A DNA stretch of 35,260 bases from Bacteroidales bacterium (GTDB lineage: Bacteria > Bacteroidota > Bacteroidia > Bacteroidales > Bacteroidaceae): assembly GCA_018064685.1 (NCBI GenBank), contig JAGHUS010000161.1, positions 1 to 35,260 on the forward strand, given 5' to 3'. The position numbers and the translations under genes are program-made. Position 1 is the stretch's first letter; each line of letters begins with the position of its first letter. The notes below the pieces were generated by a model. It was not told the DNA's origin. It ran no database searches and saw only the letters and a list, made by a program, of their open reading frames with translations. Positions 33,879 through 35,260 of the stretch are shown here, one piece after another.

Positions 33879-35018
33879 ATGAAGCAATTCCTCACCCTCC
33901 TCCTGCTATTCACTTTTCACTCGTCGCTTTTCACTTCGGCGAAGCCTACCTCTCTCACCGCCCAACAAGCCGACGAGGCCCTCACCCGCATCGTTGCCCA
34001 GTGGAAATCCGAGCAGGCTCCACGCCTCCGCCTTAACGAGAAGGATCACACCATCAGGCAGGGTGACATCTCCATGCGCTATTGGTATCATGGCTTCGGC
34101 AAAGAGCCCGTCGATGGCCGTTCGCTCTACATCTCGATGCACGGCGGCGGTGGTGCCCCCAAAGCCGTCAACGATCAGCAATGGCAGAATCAAAAGGAGC
34201 TCTACCAGCCAAAGGAGGGCGTCTACCTCGCTCCGCGCGCACCCTGGGATGCATGGAACATGTGGTTTCAGGAACCCATCGACAGTATGTTTGAAGAACT
34301 CATACAAACCATGGTCGTCCTCTACAACGTAAATCCCAACAAGGTATACATCATGGGTTACTCGGCCGGTGGCGATGGTGTGTGGCGTCTAGCACCTCGC
34401 ATGGCCGACCATTGGGCTGCCGCCTCGATGATGGCGGGTCATCCCGGCGATGTGTCGCTGCTCAACGTCCGCAATCTCCCCTTCACCATCTGGTGTGGTG
34501 CCCTTGATGCCGCCTACAACCGCAACAAGGAGGTGGCTGGTCGTGGCCGGGAACTCGACTCCCTGCAGAAGGCCGATCCGACGGGCTATATACACGAATG
34601 TCACATCGTAGCGAATAAGGAACATTGGATGGATCTGGTCGATGCGGCGGCAGTGCCCTGGATGGCAGGTTATCGGCGCAATCCCTATCCCAAATACGTC
34701 GTTTGGCAACAGGAAGAGGTACTGCGTCCGACGTTCTATTGGTTGAAGGTGCCTCGCAACGAGATGAAGCGTGGACGCAAGATAGTGGCAAGCATCGAAG
34801 GCAACGTCATCACGTTGCAGCAGTGCGACTATCCTCAGGTCACCTTATATCTCAACGATCAGCTTGTCAATCTTGACAAGCCGGTGAAGGTGATGTATAA
34901 GGGTCGCACCATCTTCAGCAAGAAGCTCCAGCGCACAGAGGATAACATTCGTTCGTCGCTTGCCGAGCGTGGTGATCCCAGCTACGCTTTCCCTGCCCAG
35001 CTGACAGTGAACTTGTAG
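33879..35018 (+). CDS. Secreted alpha/beta hydrolase (esterase-like)
   Basis: This 379-residue exported enzyme is a predicted serine hydrolase, perhaps an esterase. A signal peptide (about 1-21) is followed by an alpha/beta hydrolase fold. The oxyanion motif HGGGG lies at 88-92, the nucleophile Ser162 in GYSAGGD, a candidate acid Asp210 in GALDAAYNR, and a candidate His249 in KEHWMD. A beta-rich C-terminal part (about 290-379, QVTLYLNDQLVNLDKPV) may be an accessory domain. It is the last gene of the SusC/D group and could act on the imported ligand, which is inference. No downstream gene is visible. The leader has an 8-bp tandem array. Confidence 0.85.
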   Translation: MKQFLTLLLLFTFHSSLFTSAKPTSLTAQQADEALTRIVAQWKSEQAPRLRLNEKDHTIRQGDISMRYWYHGFGKEPVDGRSLYISMHGGGGAPKAVNDQQWQNQKELYQPKEGVYLAPRAPWDAWNMWFQEPIDSMFEELIQTMVVLYNVNPNKVYIMGYSAGGDGVWRLAPRMADHWAAASMMAGHPGDVSLLNVRNLPFTIWCGALDAAYNRNKEVAGRGRELDSLQKADPTGYIHECHIVANKEHWMDLVDAAAVPWMAGYRRNPYPKYVVWQQEEVLRPTFYWLKVPRNEMKRGRKIVASIEGNVITLQQCDYPQVTLYLNDQLVNLDKPVKVMYKGRTIFSKKLQRTEDNIRSSLAERGDPSYAFPAQLTVNL

Positions 35019-35260
35019 CTAATCATCTTGTTTTGATGCTGCTCTGGTATGGAGTAGGACGGACTCCTCTCCCTATAGGTTTCAAAAAAAGTACTTGCAC
35101 TGCTTGCACTAGCCTTGCATCGTGCTGAATGCTATTGCGTTACCAGGTGCAAGACTCTTACACTAGTAGTCTGTAAAGTCTAAAAGTTGACAAAAAACAA
35201 CAGTCTTTTGCATCTTCAAAACGTCGTAAAATAAATCATATTAACTTTTTAAATATCAAT
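35019..35260. other. Intergenic region to window end, no gene seen
   Basis: These 242 bases hold no supportable ORF. They contain imperfect repeats of a cttgcact motif (about 35091-35120) and an AT-rich end. The next gene is probably beyond the window, and this stretch may be its promoter region, but I see no clear TTTG and TAnnTTTG pair. Confidence 0.6.

Overview
The window looks like a chromosomal segment from a Bacteroidales bacterium, most likely a Prevotella-like member of the Prevotellaceae. The evidence is a SusC/SusD pair, DUF3822, DUF5683, DUF4843 and PKD-like proteins, a PorE-like TPR/beta-propeller/OmpA lipoprotein, one bifunctional Rel enzyme, and promoters of the Bacteroidetes type (TTTG, about 20 bp, TAnnTTTG). 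No rRNA, tRNA, CRISPR array, integrase or transposase gene was seen.

Layout. 1-2626 (minus): a membrane-anchored hypothetical, a DUF3822 protein and rsmD, with repeat clusters in opposite orientations on either side of rsmD. 2722-4302 (plus): a RecD-like helicase. 4672-7290 (minus) is alaS, divergent from a small MerR regulator (7405-7749). 7871-14378 (minus) is a probable operon parA-parB-DUF5683-mltD-like-rel, joining chromosome segregation, envelope and stringent-response functions. 14580-16538 (plus): surE and lpxB, 3 bp apart. 16663-23297 (plus): topB, the PorE-like lipoprotein, thyA and a NOL1/NOP2/Sun-type RNA m5C methyltransferase. 23486-26443 (plus): a secreted TlpA-like thioredoxin and a secreted three-repeat protein with a C-terminus resembling a type IX secretion sorting tail; a consensus promoter lies upstream and a hairpin terminator downstream. 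26564-35018 (plus): SusC, SusD, a DUF4843 lipoprotein, a PKD-like lipoprotein and a secreted alpha/beta hydrolase. This resembles a nutrient-capture locus without a recognisable glycoside hydrolase.

The most unusual signal is a family of composite repeats. Each has a GC-rich palindrome (core CTCCCCTTGGGGAG or its reverse complement), a conserved linker (gcgccagcctaattat) and an AT-rich tail of a 7-bp unit (aattcat). Copies lie between genes (1-320, 893-1076, 20921-20982, 29685-29716). Copies or fragments also lie in frame inside genes: topB, the tail of the PorE-like protein, two sites in the RNA methyltransferase, and the signal peptide of the PKD-like lipoprotein. In this genome a repeat family seems to be donating peptide segments to housekeeping proteins. 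Separate short tandem arrays (22-bp, and two unrelated 8-bp arrays) lie in other spacers.
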